This document shows, in pieces, positions 1 through 8,624 of a stretch of DNA of 64,000 nucleotides. Origin of the DNA: an uncultured Pleomorphomonas sp. Its GTDB lineage: Bacteria; Pseudomonadota; Alphaproteobacteria; Rhizobiales; Pleomorphomonadaceae. The notes under the pieces were generated by a model. That model saw only the letters and a list, made by a program, of their open reading frames with translations, made no database searches and had not been told where the DNA came from. The position numbers and the translations under genes were made by a program. Each line of letters begins with the position of its first letter. Position 1 is the stretch's first letter. The DNA lies in the NCBI GenBank assembly GCA_937868725.1, contig CALMMQ010000105.1, positions 23,971-87,970 of the forward strand, written 5' to 3'.

Positions 1-1218
1 ATCGAAGGCCTGCAAGATGATGATGAACCGCTTGACGTAGGCAAGATGGCCATCCCTGCCGGCGCTTCAGAAAAAGAGATTGAGAAGCACTTCGAAGTCG
101 GGCGCCTTAGGGTCGTACAAGAGAAGAATGACATTTTCCTGTCACATGTTCTCGACTTCATTCAAGGTTCTAGTGAGAGCCGCGTATGGAGCAATTTGAG
201 ACCAGAGTACCAGCGCCGGCTTCGTTGGGACAATAAGAAAAAAAGTAAGCTCATCGAGAGCTTTATCATGAACATCCCAGTTCCTCCGATTTTCCTATAC
301 GAGAAGACCCTAGGAAGATTCGAAGTCATGGATGGCCAGCAGCGTCTGAATGCCATTTCTGAATTCTGGGCTGGGAACTTTACGCTGGAGGGGCTCAAGA
401 TTTGGGCTGCCCTGAACGGCCGCACTTACGCACAACTCCCGCCGCTCGTGCGCCGGGGGCTGGAGCGTGCCAAGATCTCTGCGATCACCTTGATGTCCGA
501 CACGTCTGGAGGAGAGGACAACGGTATTGAGCTAAGGGCTCAGGTATTCGAGAGGTTAAACACTGGTGGAGAACATCTGAACGCACAGGAGTTACGAAAC
601 TCGTTATACTCTGGTCCGTTTAATGACATGATTATATCTCTATCTAAGGAGAAAGCATTCACTGATGCGTGGGGGATACCGGACCATGAAGAAAATACGC
701 TTGCTGATGGAAGTGTTTCTGAAGAGCTAAAGGATAATGTTCTGTACAAGAGGATGACGGATGTTGAGATTGTCCTGAGATTTTTCACATTTCAAGACGA
801 CAAGAAAATATCTGGTTCTGTCCGCTCAATGTTGGACGCAATTATGAAGTCCAATCGCCATATGAAACCTGATGAAATTGAAATAGCAAGGCGTCAGTTT
901 CGTGATACGCTAAATCTTGCTCGACTTGTTTTTGGGAAAGATGCTTTCCGTTTGCCTGGTACTGGTGATGGCAATGGGAAGCTGTCAAAACCACTTTATG
1001 ACGCGCAGATCATAGCACTCTTTAGGCTTCAGAGCCGCGCAAGTGACATTCTCGCATCTGCTCCTGCCATTAAGAATGCGGTCATGAATCTGGCGCGACC
1101 GAACAGCGACACATACGAGTTGATGGTTGGCCGTGGGAACACGGCAGGAACTATTAGAGATCGTATCGCCAGGGTACAGAATGCAATCGAAGGTGCTATT
1201 ATAAATGGTTCGACTTGA
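1..1218 (+). CDS. DUF262 (GmrSD N-terminal-like) protein, 5' end at window edge
   Basis: The reading frame is open from base 1, so the true start may lie upstream; the first internal ATG is at 46 (390 aa from there). The protein carries the DUF262 signature DGQQR at residues 96-100 counted from that ATG, preceded by a region of the form RPEYQRRLRW...KLIESFIMNIPVPPIF. This domain is ParB/Srx-like and is found in GmrSD-type restriction systems and other phage-defence proteins, where the DGQQR loop is tied to nucleotide hydrolysis. No C-terminal DUF1524 HNH nuclease domain is visible, so this is a short DUF262 form. The end overlaps the next gene by 14 nt, which implies co-translation with the HEPN-like partner. 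The composition is AT-richer than the core from 2681 on, a sign of transfer. The domain call is firm; the defence role is inferred from family and context. Confidence 0.85.
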   Translation: MEGLQDDDEPLDVGKMAIPAGASEKEIEKHFEVGRLRVVQEKNDIFLSHVLDFIQGSSESRVWSNLRPEYQRRLRWDNKKKSKLIESFIMNIPVPPIFLYEKTLGRFEVMDGQQRLNAISEFWAGNFTLEGLKIWAALNGRTYAQLPPLVRRGLERAKISAITLMSDTSGGEDNGIELRAQVFERLNTGGEHLNAQELRNSLYSGPFNDMIISLSKEKAFTDAWGIPDHEENTLADGSVSEELKDNVLYKRMTDVEIVLRFFTFQDDKKISGSVRSMLDAIMKSNRHMKPDEIEIARRQFRDTLNLARLVFGKDAFRLPGTGDGNGKLSKPLYDAQIIALFRLQSRASDILASAPAIKNAVMNLARPNSDTYELMVGRGNTAGTIRDRIARVQNAIEGAIINGST

Positions 1219-1990
1219 TAGCGCCAAAGATCGGGCTTTGTCGTATTTCGCCGAACTGAGGGAAACCGCGGCAATTAGGCAATTCTTCGCCGAGATCATC
1301 ATTGGACGGAACGGTGAACTGGTGCAGTCACTCGGATATGATCCTGCGGCGAAGGCGCGCCTCAGAGAAGCGGTGAAGCTCAAAGCCACCCCGCCCACCG
1401 CTCTCTATCGTGGCCTTTATGTCCAGGCTAGTTCGATATTCGAGGCTTATGTTCGTGACCTCTCTTCTATAGCAGCAGAGAGCAAAACGTCAAAGTTTTC
1501 AAAGTACTCAGAGCTTCCTGAGCCTTTTCGGCATCATCATATTTACTTATCCGGCCAGATACTTCAGCAGATGAAGACAGGGACACTGCATGGTCAGAAA
1601 TTCAACTTCGAACAACTGATCCGATCGTTGGGGCAGTGCTTCTCTGACGCTGATGATTTCTCAATTATGTCAGAAATATTCACATCTATGATGGGCAATG
1701 CAACTCCCGATAGGCTGGAAAAGTTGTTCGTTAAGATCGGCCTTCCGCATCCATTCGATCCGGGTGTCGGTCAAAACAGCGCTGTAAAGAGAGTTTTCGG
1801 AGAAACAAGACAGGCGTCGGCGGCAAAGTTGGCGAGAGAAAAGCTTGATGAGATTGTTGGTATAAGAAATACATTGGTCCATGGGGACTTAAGCATCACG
1901 GTTCAACAGTCAGATCTAGATTTGGCAATGGACTATTTCGAGGCTATGATCGAGGCGCTAGATAGTATCGTAAAGTCTGTTTTGTCTTGA
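1205..1990 (+). CDS. HEPN-domain protein (MAE_28990/RiboL-PSP-HEPN-like), putative RNase effector
   Basis: A 261-aa, largely helical protein. Near the C-terminus it shows the sequence RNTLVH (R221, H226), matching the RX4-6H catalytic motif of HEPN ribonucleases. The middle contains helical segments typical of the families annotated RiboL-PSP-HEPN or MAE_28990/MAE_18760. It overlaps the upstream DUF262 gene by 14 nt, so the two are translated together. DUF262 proteins paired with HEPN-like proteins are known from genomic surveys of defence and toxin-antitoxin loci. By analogy the HEPN protein would be the RNA-cleaving effector and the DUF262 protein the sensor or regulator. The start ATG at 1205 is the first in frame. 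The HEPN assignment rests on the motif and partner, not on an alignment. Confidence 0.72.
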   Translation: MVRLDSAKDRALSYFAELRETAAIRQFFAEIIIGRNGELVQSLGYDPAAKARLREAVKLKATPPTALYRGLYVQASSIFEAYVRDLSSIAAESKTSKFSKYSELPEPFRHHHIYLSGQILQQMKTGTLHGQKFNFEQLIRSLGQCFSDADDFSIMSEIFTSMMGNATPDRLEKLFVKIGLPHPFDPGVGQNSAVKRVFGETRQASAAKLAREKLDEIVGIRNTLVHGDLSITVQQSDLDLAMDYFEAMIEALDSIVKSVLS

Positions 1991-2260
1991 GCTGGAATAT
2001 ATGGGTTCGCCGGTATCAGTGATTGAGACTGATAGGCGGTTGAACGTTCTATTTTGGAGTAATCACCGTTGGTGTAGTTTCGTTGGATTTGTTGCAACGA
2101 CCCTGAGTGCGGGAAACAGTCAGTTTGGGTGAATGCTGAGTTTCGCGGCCGAATGTCAAAGCCAGCCATTCCTTTTCCTGTGCCATTCCGGAGTCGCGTT
2201 GTAGAGATTGCGAATGGCCGTTATTGATACGTAGCAGCTCTCTCATCCTGTCGGTAAGTG

Positions 2261-2620
2261 CTAAGTGTCAGCGGCTTGGAGCTTTTCGCTTCCCTTGAGC
2301 CCCAACTGTTTCCTCTCCGCGGCCCTCGTGTACCTTTCCGCCTCCTGGAGCGCGGTCCACCCAAACATGGCCATCAGCTCGCTTGCGGTTGCGCCGTTCT
2401 CGGCGCACCTGGTCGCGGCGGCCTTTCTGAGCCCGTGAGCTGAGCCGGGCACGCCGGCGTCGTCGCAGCGGTCGCGGAACCAGTTGCTGAAGTCCTTCAC
2501 TGCGAAGGACCGGTACCAACCGGAGATAAGCAGCGTCTTCTCGCCGGTCTCTGTCTTGGCGATGGCCTCGGCTAGGCGGAGGCGGAATTGGCACTGTGAC
2601 CATGACGCAGCTTCAAGGGG
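2261..2620 (-). pseudogene. C-terminal remnant of a phage-type tyrosine integrase
   Basis: Reading the minus strand, the frame ends at 2261 and can be followed back to about 2620 without a proper start. It contains the integrase C-terminal block: an SAHGLRKAAATR stretch (catalytic H and R), then FGW (the H/W position) and AERYTRAA with the catalytic tyrosine. The upstream part reads LRLAEAIAKTETGEKTLLIS, the strand region before the catalytic box. The N-terminal Arm and core-binding domains and the first catalytic arginine are missing, so this is a decayed or truncated copy. It lies between the AT-rich DUF262-HEPN patch and the GC-rich core gene at 2681, which fits the scarred end of an old integrated element. 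Confidence 0.75.
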
Positions 2621-2680
2621 GAACTCCAGCCGGCCGGACGCGGCTCTGGCAAAGCGGCCGCCCGCGCCGGTCCCTGCCCC

Positions 2681-4858
2681 TCACGCCGTCTCGACCAGCG
2701 CCGTGATCCGCTCGGCGGGCATTGGCCGGCCGAGCAGGTAGCCCTGCAGTTCGTCGCAGCCGAGGGCGCAGAGGGCGTCGCGCTGTTCGGCCGTCTCGAC
2801 GCCTTCGGCCGTCGTCACCAATCCCTTGGCGTGGGCGAGCGCGATCATCGCCCGCACGATCTCGGCATCGCCCTTGGATTCTCGGATGCTGCGCACGAAG
2901 CTCTGGTCGATCTTGATGCGGTCGAACTCGATTTCCTTGAGCCGCTCGAAGGTCGACGAGCCGGTGCCGAAGTCGTCGATGGCGATGGCGATGCCGAGCG
3001 CCGACAGGGCCTTGATGTTGGCCGCCACCGCCGTGCCCGGGCCGGCCAGCGCCGTCTCGGTGATCTCCAGTTCCAGCCGCGCGGCCGGAAAGCCGGTCCG
3101 CGCCAGCACCGCGCTCACGGCGGCGGCGAACGCCGGGTCCTTGAGCTGGCGCGGCGAGACGTTGACCGCCACGTGGCTGATCGGCCAGGGCCGCGCGTCC
3201 GTGCAGGCCCGCTCCAGCACCCACAGGCCGAGCTCGGCGATCAGCCCGGCGGTCTCGGCGATCGGCACGAACACCGCCGGCGAGATGCTGCCGTTCTCGG
3301 GATGCTCCCAGCGGACCAGCGCCTCGACGCCGTGGATGGCCCGGTTGCCGCAGGCGAATGTCGGCTGGTAGTAGACCGCCAGCTGGCGCTTGTCGGTCAG
3401 CGCCTCGCGCAGCGCGTCTTCCAGCGCCGCCCGGCTCTGGATGCTGTCGTCCATCTGGCTGCCGAACACCGAGTGGCAGCCGCGCCCGGCCGCCTTGGCG
3501 TGGTAGAGCGCCACGTCCGCCTTGCGGTTGAGCTCGTGCCAGTCGGTGCCGTGGCGGGGCGCCAGCGACACGCCGATCGACACGCCGATGTGCGCCTTGC
3601 GGTCGCCAAGGGCGATCGGCTCGGCCAGACAGTCGATCAGCCGGCGGCACAGCACCTCGAGATCGTCGGCGGCGCAGCGCGGCGCCAGCACCGTGAACTC
3701 GTCTCCGCCTACCCGGAAGAGGTGCGAACCGGGCGGAATCACCTGCTCGGCCCGCCGGGCGAACTCGGTCAGCACAACATCGCCGGCATGATGGCCGAAG
3801 ATGTCGTTGACCTGCTTGAAGCGATCGAGATCCATGAACAGGAAGGCCGTCTGCATCTCGGTCGGCCGCTCTTCCAGCCCGTCGATCAGCCGCCCGGCCT
3901 CGGCCTCGTAGGCGGCGCGGTTGTGCAGGCCGGTCAGGCCGTCGTGCGTGGCGAGGTAGCGGATGCGCGCCTCGGTCTCGATCTGGTCGACCTTGCGCCG
4001 GTAGGACACCGACGACAGCAGCAGCGTGCCCGCCATCAGCAGCAGCGCCACCAGCGCCAGGATGGGCGAGATGGACAGGGCCAGCCGCTCGCCCGGCATG
4101 AACGGCACCCAGACGAAGGCCACCGACGGTGCCCCATAGTGGCCTTCGATCGTGATGCCGACCGTGCCGGCCGGCTGCTGCTCGGCCGGCACCACTGCCA
4201 GCTTCTCGAGCACGTAGGACCGGGCCAGCTTGGTCATGAACGGGCCATCGAGATATTGGATGGCGACGTGGACGAACGTCGTCTCCGGCGTCTGAACGAG
4301 GGTGCCGGAATCCGACAAGATCGGCTTGACCGACGCGATGGCCGGCCGACCGTCGATGTAGAGGAAGGAGGCGACGTCGATCGACTGCCGGCCGTTGCCC
4401 TCCGGCGGCGCCGTGCCGTCGGCGATGTCGGTCCGCAGTTGCGCCAGGAACGGCCGCAGCACCTCGGCCCGACGGGCGAAGGCCTGCGGTTCCTGCCGCT
4501 CGCCGTCGGCGAAGGCGTAGGTGGCAGCATCGGTGGCATCGAGCACGTAGAGCTCGTCCATGCCGTAGAAGGTGTGCATCCATGTGCCGAGGTTCTCGTC
4601 GAGCCAGTCGGCGCTGTCGGCGCGCTTGGCCTGCACCACCGCTTCATCCCAATAGGTCGAGCTTTCCTGATTGTGCGAGATGTCGAACTGGATTTCCGAG
4701 ATGGCGAGTTCGGCGATCTCGCGCTGCCGCTCGACGGCATCGACGTCGACCCGGTCGGTGATCCAGAAGATAAAGGCGCCCAGCGCCAACAGCGACAGAC
4801 CCATAGCCATGAGCGAGGCCACGACGCGGGACAGGAACAAGGCGGTGGTTTGCTTCAT
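2681..4858 (-). CDS. CHASE4-GGDEF-EAL bifunctional cyclic-di-GMP protein
   Basis: A 725-aa inner-membrane signalling protein. An N-terminal TM segment (about 12-34) is followed by a periplasmic CHASE4-type sensor (about 40-255, with the ATYWDE-like STYWDE stretch), a second TM segment (about 262-285), then GGDEF and EAL domains. The GGDEF motif is intact at 384-388. The EAL motif is at 512-514, and DDFGTG (628-633) and the later AEGVE glutamate are present, so both diguanylate cyclase and phosphodiesterase activities look possible. The usual RxxD inhibitory site just upstream of GGDEF reads PGSH and is absent, so product inhibition at that site is not expected. The gene stands alone, transcribed toward the integrase remnant. 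Confidence 0.93.
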   Translation of the reverse strand: MKQTTALFLSRVVASLMAMGLSLLALGAFIFWITDRVDVDAVERQREIAELAISEIQFDISHNQESSTYWDEAVVQAKRADSADWLDENLGTWMHTFYGMDELYVLDATDAATYAFADGERQEPQAFARRAEVLRPFLAQLRTDIADGTAPPEGNGRQSIDVASFLYIDGRPAIASVKPILSDSGTLVQTPETTFVHVAIQYLDGPFMTKLARSYVLEKLAVVPAEQQPAGTVGITIEGHYGAPSVAFVWVPFMPGERLALSISPILALVALLLMAGTLLLSSVSYRRKVDQIETEARIRYLATHDGLTGLHNRAAYEAEAGRLIDGLEERPTEMQTAFLFMDLDRFKQVNDIFGHHAGDVVLTEFARRAEQVIPPGSHLFRVGGDEFTVLAPRCAADDLEVLCRRLIDCLAEPIALGDRKAHIGVSIGVSLAPRHGTDWHELNRKADVALYHAKAAGRGCHSVFGSQMDDSIQSRAALEDALREALTDKRQLAVYYQPTFACGNRAIHGVEALVRWEHPENGSISPAVFVPIAETAGLIAELGLWVLERACTDARPWPISHVAVNVSPRQLKDPAFAAAVSAVLARTGFPAARLELEITETALAGPGTAVAANIKALSALGIAIAIDDFGTGSSTFERLKEIEFDRIKIDQSFVRSIRESKGDAEIVRAMIALAHAKGLVTTAEGVETAEQRDALCALGCDELQGYLLGRPMPAERITALVETA

Positions 4859-5113
4859 TCCGGCAACGCCTTATCGAGCAAATCGCTGTTATGGACCTTC
4901 CTAGTGCCGCGCCTCTGAACAACAAGATAACGAAGCCGTGAAAAGACGCGCGCCGGCCGTGAATTCCGCTTGGCCGGCCGCCGGCATGGCCGATCAGCGG
5001 CCCGGCGGCGCCAGCCGCTGTTTCCATGCCGTGGCCAAATGCACTAAGGTGGCGGCATCCGTCATCGCGCCCCGCCCCGCCGGGCGAGCGCTTCTGGTTG
5101 GGATTGCCAAGCC

Positions 5114-5569
5114 ATGACCGAGGACAAACGTCCCGCCGCGACGATTGCCGGGGCCGAAGCCTCCGACGCCGACCGCTTCACCCACACCCGTTCGGCCCGC
5201 GCCTCGGCCCTGCTTGAGGACTACACCGAACTCATCGCTGATCTGATGGCCGAGCGCGGTGAAGCACGCATCACCGACATCGCCGCTCGCCTCGGCGTCA
5301 CCCACCCCACGGCCAACAAGGCCGTGGCCCGATTGAAGCGGGAGGGACTCGCCATCTCCCGTCCCTATCGTGGCGTCTTCCTGACCGAGGCCGGTCACGC
5401 CATGGCCCTCGAGGTCAAGGCCCGGCATCGCCTGGTGGTGCGCCTGCTCAAGGCCGTCGGCGTGCCCGATCAAGCGGCCGAACTCGACGCCGAGGGCATC
5501 GAACACTACGTTTCCGAAGCGACGCTCAAGGCCTTCGAGGCCTTCCTGGACGGTCAATCGCCGCTCTGA
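5114..5569 (+). CDS. mntR: manganese-dependent transcriptional regulator MntR
   Basis: A 151-aa DtxR/MntR-family regulator. The winged helix-turn-helix occupies roughly residues 35-90 (DIAARLGVTHPTANKAVARL, then a wing with SRPYRGVFLTEAG). The C-terminal dimerisation and metal-binding helices carry the family pattern AxxVKARHRLVVRLLKAVGVP and the AELDAEGIEHYVSE stretch. The length matches short proteobacterial MntR, which lacks the SH3-like domain of DtxR. When Mn(II) is bound, such proteins repress manganese uptake or activate export genes. A long N-terminal tail precedes the HTH, as in E. coli MntR. It lies upstream of a MATE exporter gene in the same direction, about 180 nt away, but no direct regulatory link is visible. 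Confidence 0.88.
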   Translation: MTEDKRPAATIAGAEASDADRFTHTRSARASALLEDYTELIADLMAERGEARITDIAARLGVTHPTANKAVARLKREGLAISRPYRGVFLTEAGHAMALEVKARHRLVVRLLKAVGVPDQAAELDAEGIEHYVSEATLKAFEAFLDGQSPL

Positions 5570-5679
5570 GCCCGCCCATTGACAAGCGCTGACGCGCAGC
5601 CCAGAAGAGGCACGGTAACCGAGCCAACCGCCCGCACGGCTGACGCCCGGTGAATTCGGTCATTTTCCGCCCCCCCTGG

Positions 5680-5747
5680 AGGTGGCGACCCGTCAGGCAT
5701 GGCAACGCGGGCCCCATGCCGGCAAAGAGCTATTTGCGAGGCCCCCG
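5680..5747 (+). promoter_or_regulatory. structured leader of the MATE gene (possible pseudoknot)
   Basis: Directly upstream of the MATE start there is a stem formed by GGCATGG (5696-5702) and CCATGCC (5714-5720). Its loop contains CGGG (5708-5711), complementary to CCCG (5689-5692) just before the stem, so an H-type pseudoknot is possible. A second small stem GCAAA/TTTGC (5722-5736) abuts the putative ribosome-binding site GCGAGG. I could not match it with certainty to a known riboswitch class. Confidence 0.35.
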
Positions 5748-7142
5748 ATGTCCGACCTCTCCAAGGGCGGCAATCCCTACCTGTCCGGCTCCATTGCCGG
5801 CGTCTTCCTCCGCACCGCCGCGCCGATCGTGCTGTTCATGACGGTGAGCGGCCTGTTCACCGTCGTCGATGCCGTCTTTCTCGGCAAGTTCGCCGGCACC
5901 AAGGCGCTCACCGCCGTGACGCTGGTCTTCCCCATCATGATGCTGATCGTGGCGCTGCAGTCGATGGTGTCGTCCGGCATGGCCTCGATCATGGCTCGCC
6001 AGATCGGTGCCGGCGACATCGCCGCCGCCGAGGGCACGATGTTCGCCGCCAACACGCTGGCCATCGTCGTCTGCGCCGGGCTGATGGCGGCGCTGGCCTT
6101 CGCCGGCGCGCCGCTGACGCGGGCACTGTCGGGCAGCGATCCGGAGATCGCCCACATGGCGCTGGTGTTCACCGCCATCCTGGTCATCTCCTCGCCGTTC
6201 AGCTTCTTCCTGTCCATTCAGGGCGACGCACTGCGCTCGGAAGGCATGGCCGGCACCATGGCCATGGTCGCCATCGCCGTGACGCTGCTCAACATCCTGT
6301 TCAACTACATCCTGATTGGCCTCTGCGGCTTTGGCGTCGCCGGCTCGGCCTTCGGCACCGTGGCGGCGCAGGCCGTGTCGATCGTCGTTTGCCTCTACCT
6401 GCGCCTCAGCGGCCGCACGCCGTTGCCGCTGTTCGCCCGCGGCACGGGGGCGGTCCGTCAAGACTGGCGCGACATTCTCGCCCTCGGCGGGCCGCCGTCG
6501 CTGGGCTTTCTCGGCATCAGCCTGTCGTCGGCGCTGATCATCACCCAGATCCAGATCTGGACGATGGCCGGTACCGCCGACACGGTGGCCGCCTTCGGCG
6601 TCATCAACCGCGTCATGACCTTCGCCTTCCTGCCGTTGCTCGGCGCCTCCATGGCCAGTCAGTCGATCGCCGGCAACAACTACGGCGCCGGCCTGTTCAC
6701 CCGCGTGCGCGCCACGCTGCAGATCGGCTTCGGGGCGGCCGTGGTCTACGCGGCGCTGTTCCAGCTCGCCTTCTTGACCTTGCCCGGCGCCATGGCCAGC
6801 CTGTTCGTCGACGACGCCGCCGTCATCGCCGAAGTCGAGCGCATCCTGCCCGTCACCTCCATCACCTACGTGCTGTCGGCGCCGCTGATGATCGTCGGCG
6901 GCTACTATCAGGCCCTCGGCATGGTCGGCAGCGCCGCCATCCTCAACCTCGTGCGCACCTACGTCATCGGCCTGCCGCTCCTGGCCGGCCTGCCGCTGTT
7001 GGCCGGCGAGTTCGGCATCTGGATCGCCTACCCCATCGGCGATGTCGTCATGCTGGCCGTCACCGTCGCCCTGCTCGCCTGGAACGCCCGCCGCCATCAC
7101 CTCGGCTGGGGTCTGTTCCGCCAGCCGACGCCGGCGGCCTGA
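5748..7142 (+). CDS. MATE family efflux transporter
   Basis: A 464-aa polytopic membrane protein with about twelve hydrophobic segments, the standard MATE length. It begins MSDLSKGGNPYLSGS followed by a hydrophobic helix with VSGLFTVVDAVFLGKF, the typical N-lobe opening of MATE transporters. The second lobe has the related stretch with NRVMTFAFLPLLGASMASQS. MATE proteins exchange Na+ or H+ for cationic drugs or metabolites. The start at 5748 was chosen over the upstream ATG at 5682 because the family begins there and a GAGG-containing site precedes it. The upstream leader has RNA-like secondary structure. The substrate cannot be read from the sequence. Confidence 0.93.
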   Translation: MSDLSKGGNPYLSGSIAGVFLRTAAPIVLFMTVSGLFTVVDAVFLGKFAGTKALTAVTLVFPIMMLIVALQSMVSSGMASIMARQIGAGDIAAAEGTMFAANTLAIVVCAGLMAALAFAGAPLTRALSGSDPEIAHMALVFTAILVISSPFSFFLSIQGDALRSEGMAGTMAMVAIAVTLLNILFNYILIGLCGFGVAGSAFGTVAAQAVSIVVCLYLRLSGRTPLPLFARGTGAVRQDWRDILALGGPPSLGFLGISLSSALIITQIQIWTMAGTADTVAAFGVINRVMTFAFLPLLGASMASQSIAGNNYGAGLFTRVRATLQIGFGAAVVYAALFQLAFLTLPGAMASLFVDDAAVIAEVERILPVTSITYVLSAPLMIVGGYYQALGMVGSAAILNLVRTYVIGLPLLAGLPLLAGEFGIWIAYPIGDVVMLAVTVALLAWNARRHHLGWGLFRQPTPAA

Positions 7143-7154
7143 CCGGCGCCCAAC

Positions 7155-7187
7155 AAAAAGGGGGCCGCACCGATCGGCGCGACCCCC
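7155..7187 (-). terminator. terminator of the pnt operon
   Basis: An imperfect hairpin lies at 7160-7187 (GGGGG pairing with CCCCC, plus inner GC pairs). On the minus strand it is followed by a T run (A run at 7155-7159 on the plus strand). It sits 30 bases past the pntB stop; it may also stop reading from the MATE gene. Confidence 0.7.
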
Positions 7188-7217
7188 GTCTTCCCTCCTC
7201 GCCGGGAACGGCGACGG

Positions 7218-8615
7218 CTATTCCATGGCCTTGACGATGTTTTCGACCATCTTCTTGGCGTCGGCGAACAGCATCATGGTGTTGTCGCGGAAGAACAGTT
7301 CGTTTTCGACGCCGGCATAACCCGAGCCCATGCCGCGCTTGACGAACAGCACCGTGCCGGCCTTCTCGACGTCCAGCACCGGCATGCCGAAGATCGGCGA
7401 CGACTTGTCGGTCTTGGCGGCCGGATTGGTGACGTCGTTGGCGCCGATGACGAAGGCGACGTCGGTCTGGGCGAACTCGGAGTTGATGTCCTCGAGCTCG
7501 AACACCTCGTCATAAGGCACCGACGCCTCGGCCAGCAGCACGTTCATGTGGCCCGGCATGCGGCCGGCCACCGGATGGATGGCATACTTGACCTCGACGC
7601 CTTCGGCCTTGAGCTTGTCGGCCATCTCGCGCAGGGCGTGCTGGGCCTGGGCCACCGCCATGCCGTAACCCGGCACGATGATGACCTTGGAGGCGTTCTT
7701 CATGATGAAGGCCGCGTCCTCGGCCGAACCCTGCTTGACCGGCCGCTGTTCGACGGCCCCGCCGGCCGCCCCGGCCGTCTCGCCGCCGAAGCCGCCGAGA
7801 ATGACCGAGAAGAACGAGCGGTTCATGCCCTTGCACATGATGTAGCTCAGGATGGCACCCGACGAGCCGACCAGCGCGCCGGTGACGATCAGCGCCGTGT
7901 TGCCCAGCGTGAAGCCGATGCCGGCCGCCGCCCAGCCCGAGTAGCTGTTGAGCATGGAGATGACCACCGGCATGTCAGCGCCGCCGATCGGGACGATCAG
8001 CAGGCCGCCGAGACCCAGCGACACCAGCACGATCAGCCAGAACACGAAGTGGCTCTCGCTGGCCACCAGCAGCACGATCAGCGCCACCAGCACCACGGCC
8101 AGCGCGATGTTGATGGTGTGGCGCATCGGCAGCAGGATCGGCTTGCCGCTCATGTTGCCGTTCAGTTTGGCGAAAGCGATCACCGAACCGGTGAAGGTGA
8201 TGGCACCGATGGCGACGCCGATGCTCATCTCGATCAGCGCCTGACCGTGGATCGAGCCGGGCTCGCCGATACCGAAGGCGGTTGGTGCATAAAGCGCGCC
8301 GGCGGCCACCAGCACGGCGGCGAGGCCGACGAGGCTGTGGAAGGCGGCGACCAGCTGCGGCATGGCCGTCATGGCGATGCGGCGGGCGATGTAGGCGCCG
8401 ATGCCACCGCCGATGGCGATGCCGATGACGATCAGCGCGTAGGCGCCGAACGACGGCTTGATGGAACCGAGCGTGGTGAGCACGGCAATCGCCATGCCCG
8501 TCATGCCCATGATGTTGCCGCGCCGCGAGGTGACGGGGCTCGACAGACCGCGCAGGGCGAGGATGAACAGAACGCCCGAGACGAGGTAGAGAACGGCTGA
8601 AAGATTGGCGGACAT
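7218..8615 (-). CDS. pntB: NAD(P) transhydrogenase subunit beta
   Basis: 465 aa, the normal length for PntB. The N-terminal two thirds are transmembrane helices (domain II) forming part of the proton channel. The C-terminal domain III binds NADP(H), with the characteristic VIIVPGYGMAVAQAQ Rossmann fingerprint followed by VKYAIHPVAGRMPGHMNVLLAEA and the DDTN-like GANDVTNP stretch. It couples proton re-entry to hydride transfer from NADH to NADP+, supplying NADPH. Third gene of the pnt operon; only 9 nt separate it from pntAB. Followed by a terminator hairpin. Confidence 0.97.
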   Translation of the reverse strand: MSANLSAVLYLVSGVLFILALRGLSSPVTSRRGNIMGMTGMAIAVLTTLGSIKPSFGAYALIVIGIAIGGGIGAYIARRIAMTAMPQLVAAFHSLVGLAAVLVAAGALYAPTAFGIGEPGSIHGQALIEMSIGVAIGAITFTGSVIAFAKLNGNMSGKPILLPMRHTINIALAVVLVALIVLLVASESHFVFWLIVLVSLGLGGLLIVPIGGADMPVVISMLNSYSGWAAAGIGFTLGNTALIVTGALVGSSGAILSYIMCKGMNRSFFSVILGGFGGETAGAAGGAVEQRPVKQGSAEDAAFIMKNASKVIIVPGYGMAVAQAQHALREMADKLKAEGVEVKYAIHPVAGRMPGHMNVLLAEASVPYDEVFELEDINSEFAQTDVAFVIGANDVTNPAAKTDKSSPIFGMPVLDVEKAGTVLFVKRGMGSGYAGVENELFFRDNTMMLFADAKKMVENIVKAME

Positions 8616-8624
8616 GTCTGGGCC

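Noticed and set aside
2049..2246. 65-codon minus-strand ORF between the HEPN gene and the integrase stump
   Set aside because: No family resemblance and no convincing ribosome-binding site; treated as non-coding.
2831..4918. 695-codon plus-strand ORF antisense to the GGDEF-EAL gene
   Set aside because: Arg/Gly/His-rich composition with no domain; typical shadow of a GC-rich gene. The minus-strand frame has full catalytic motifs.
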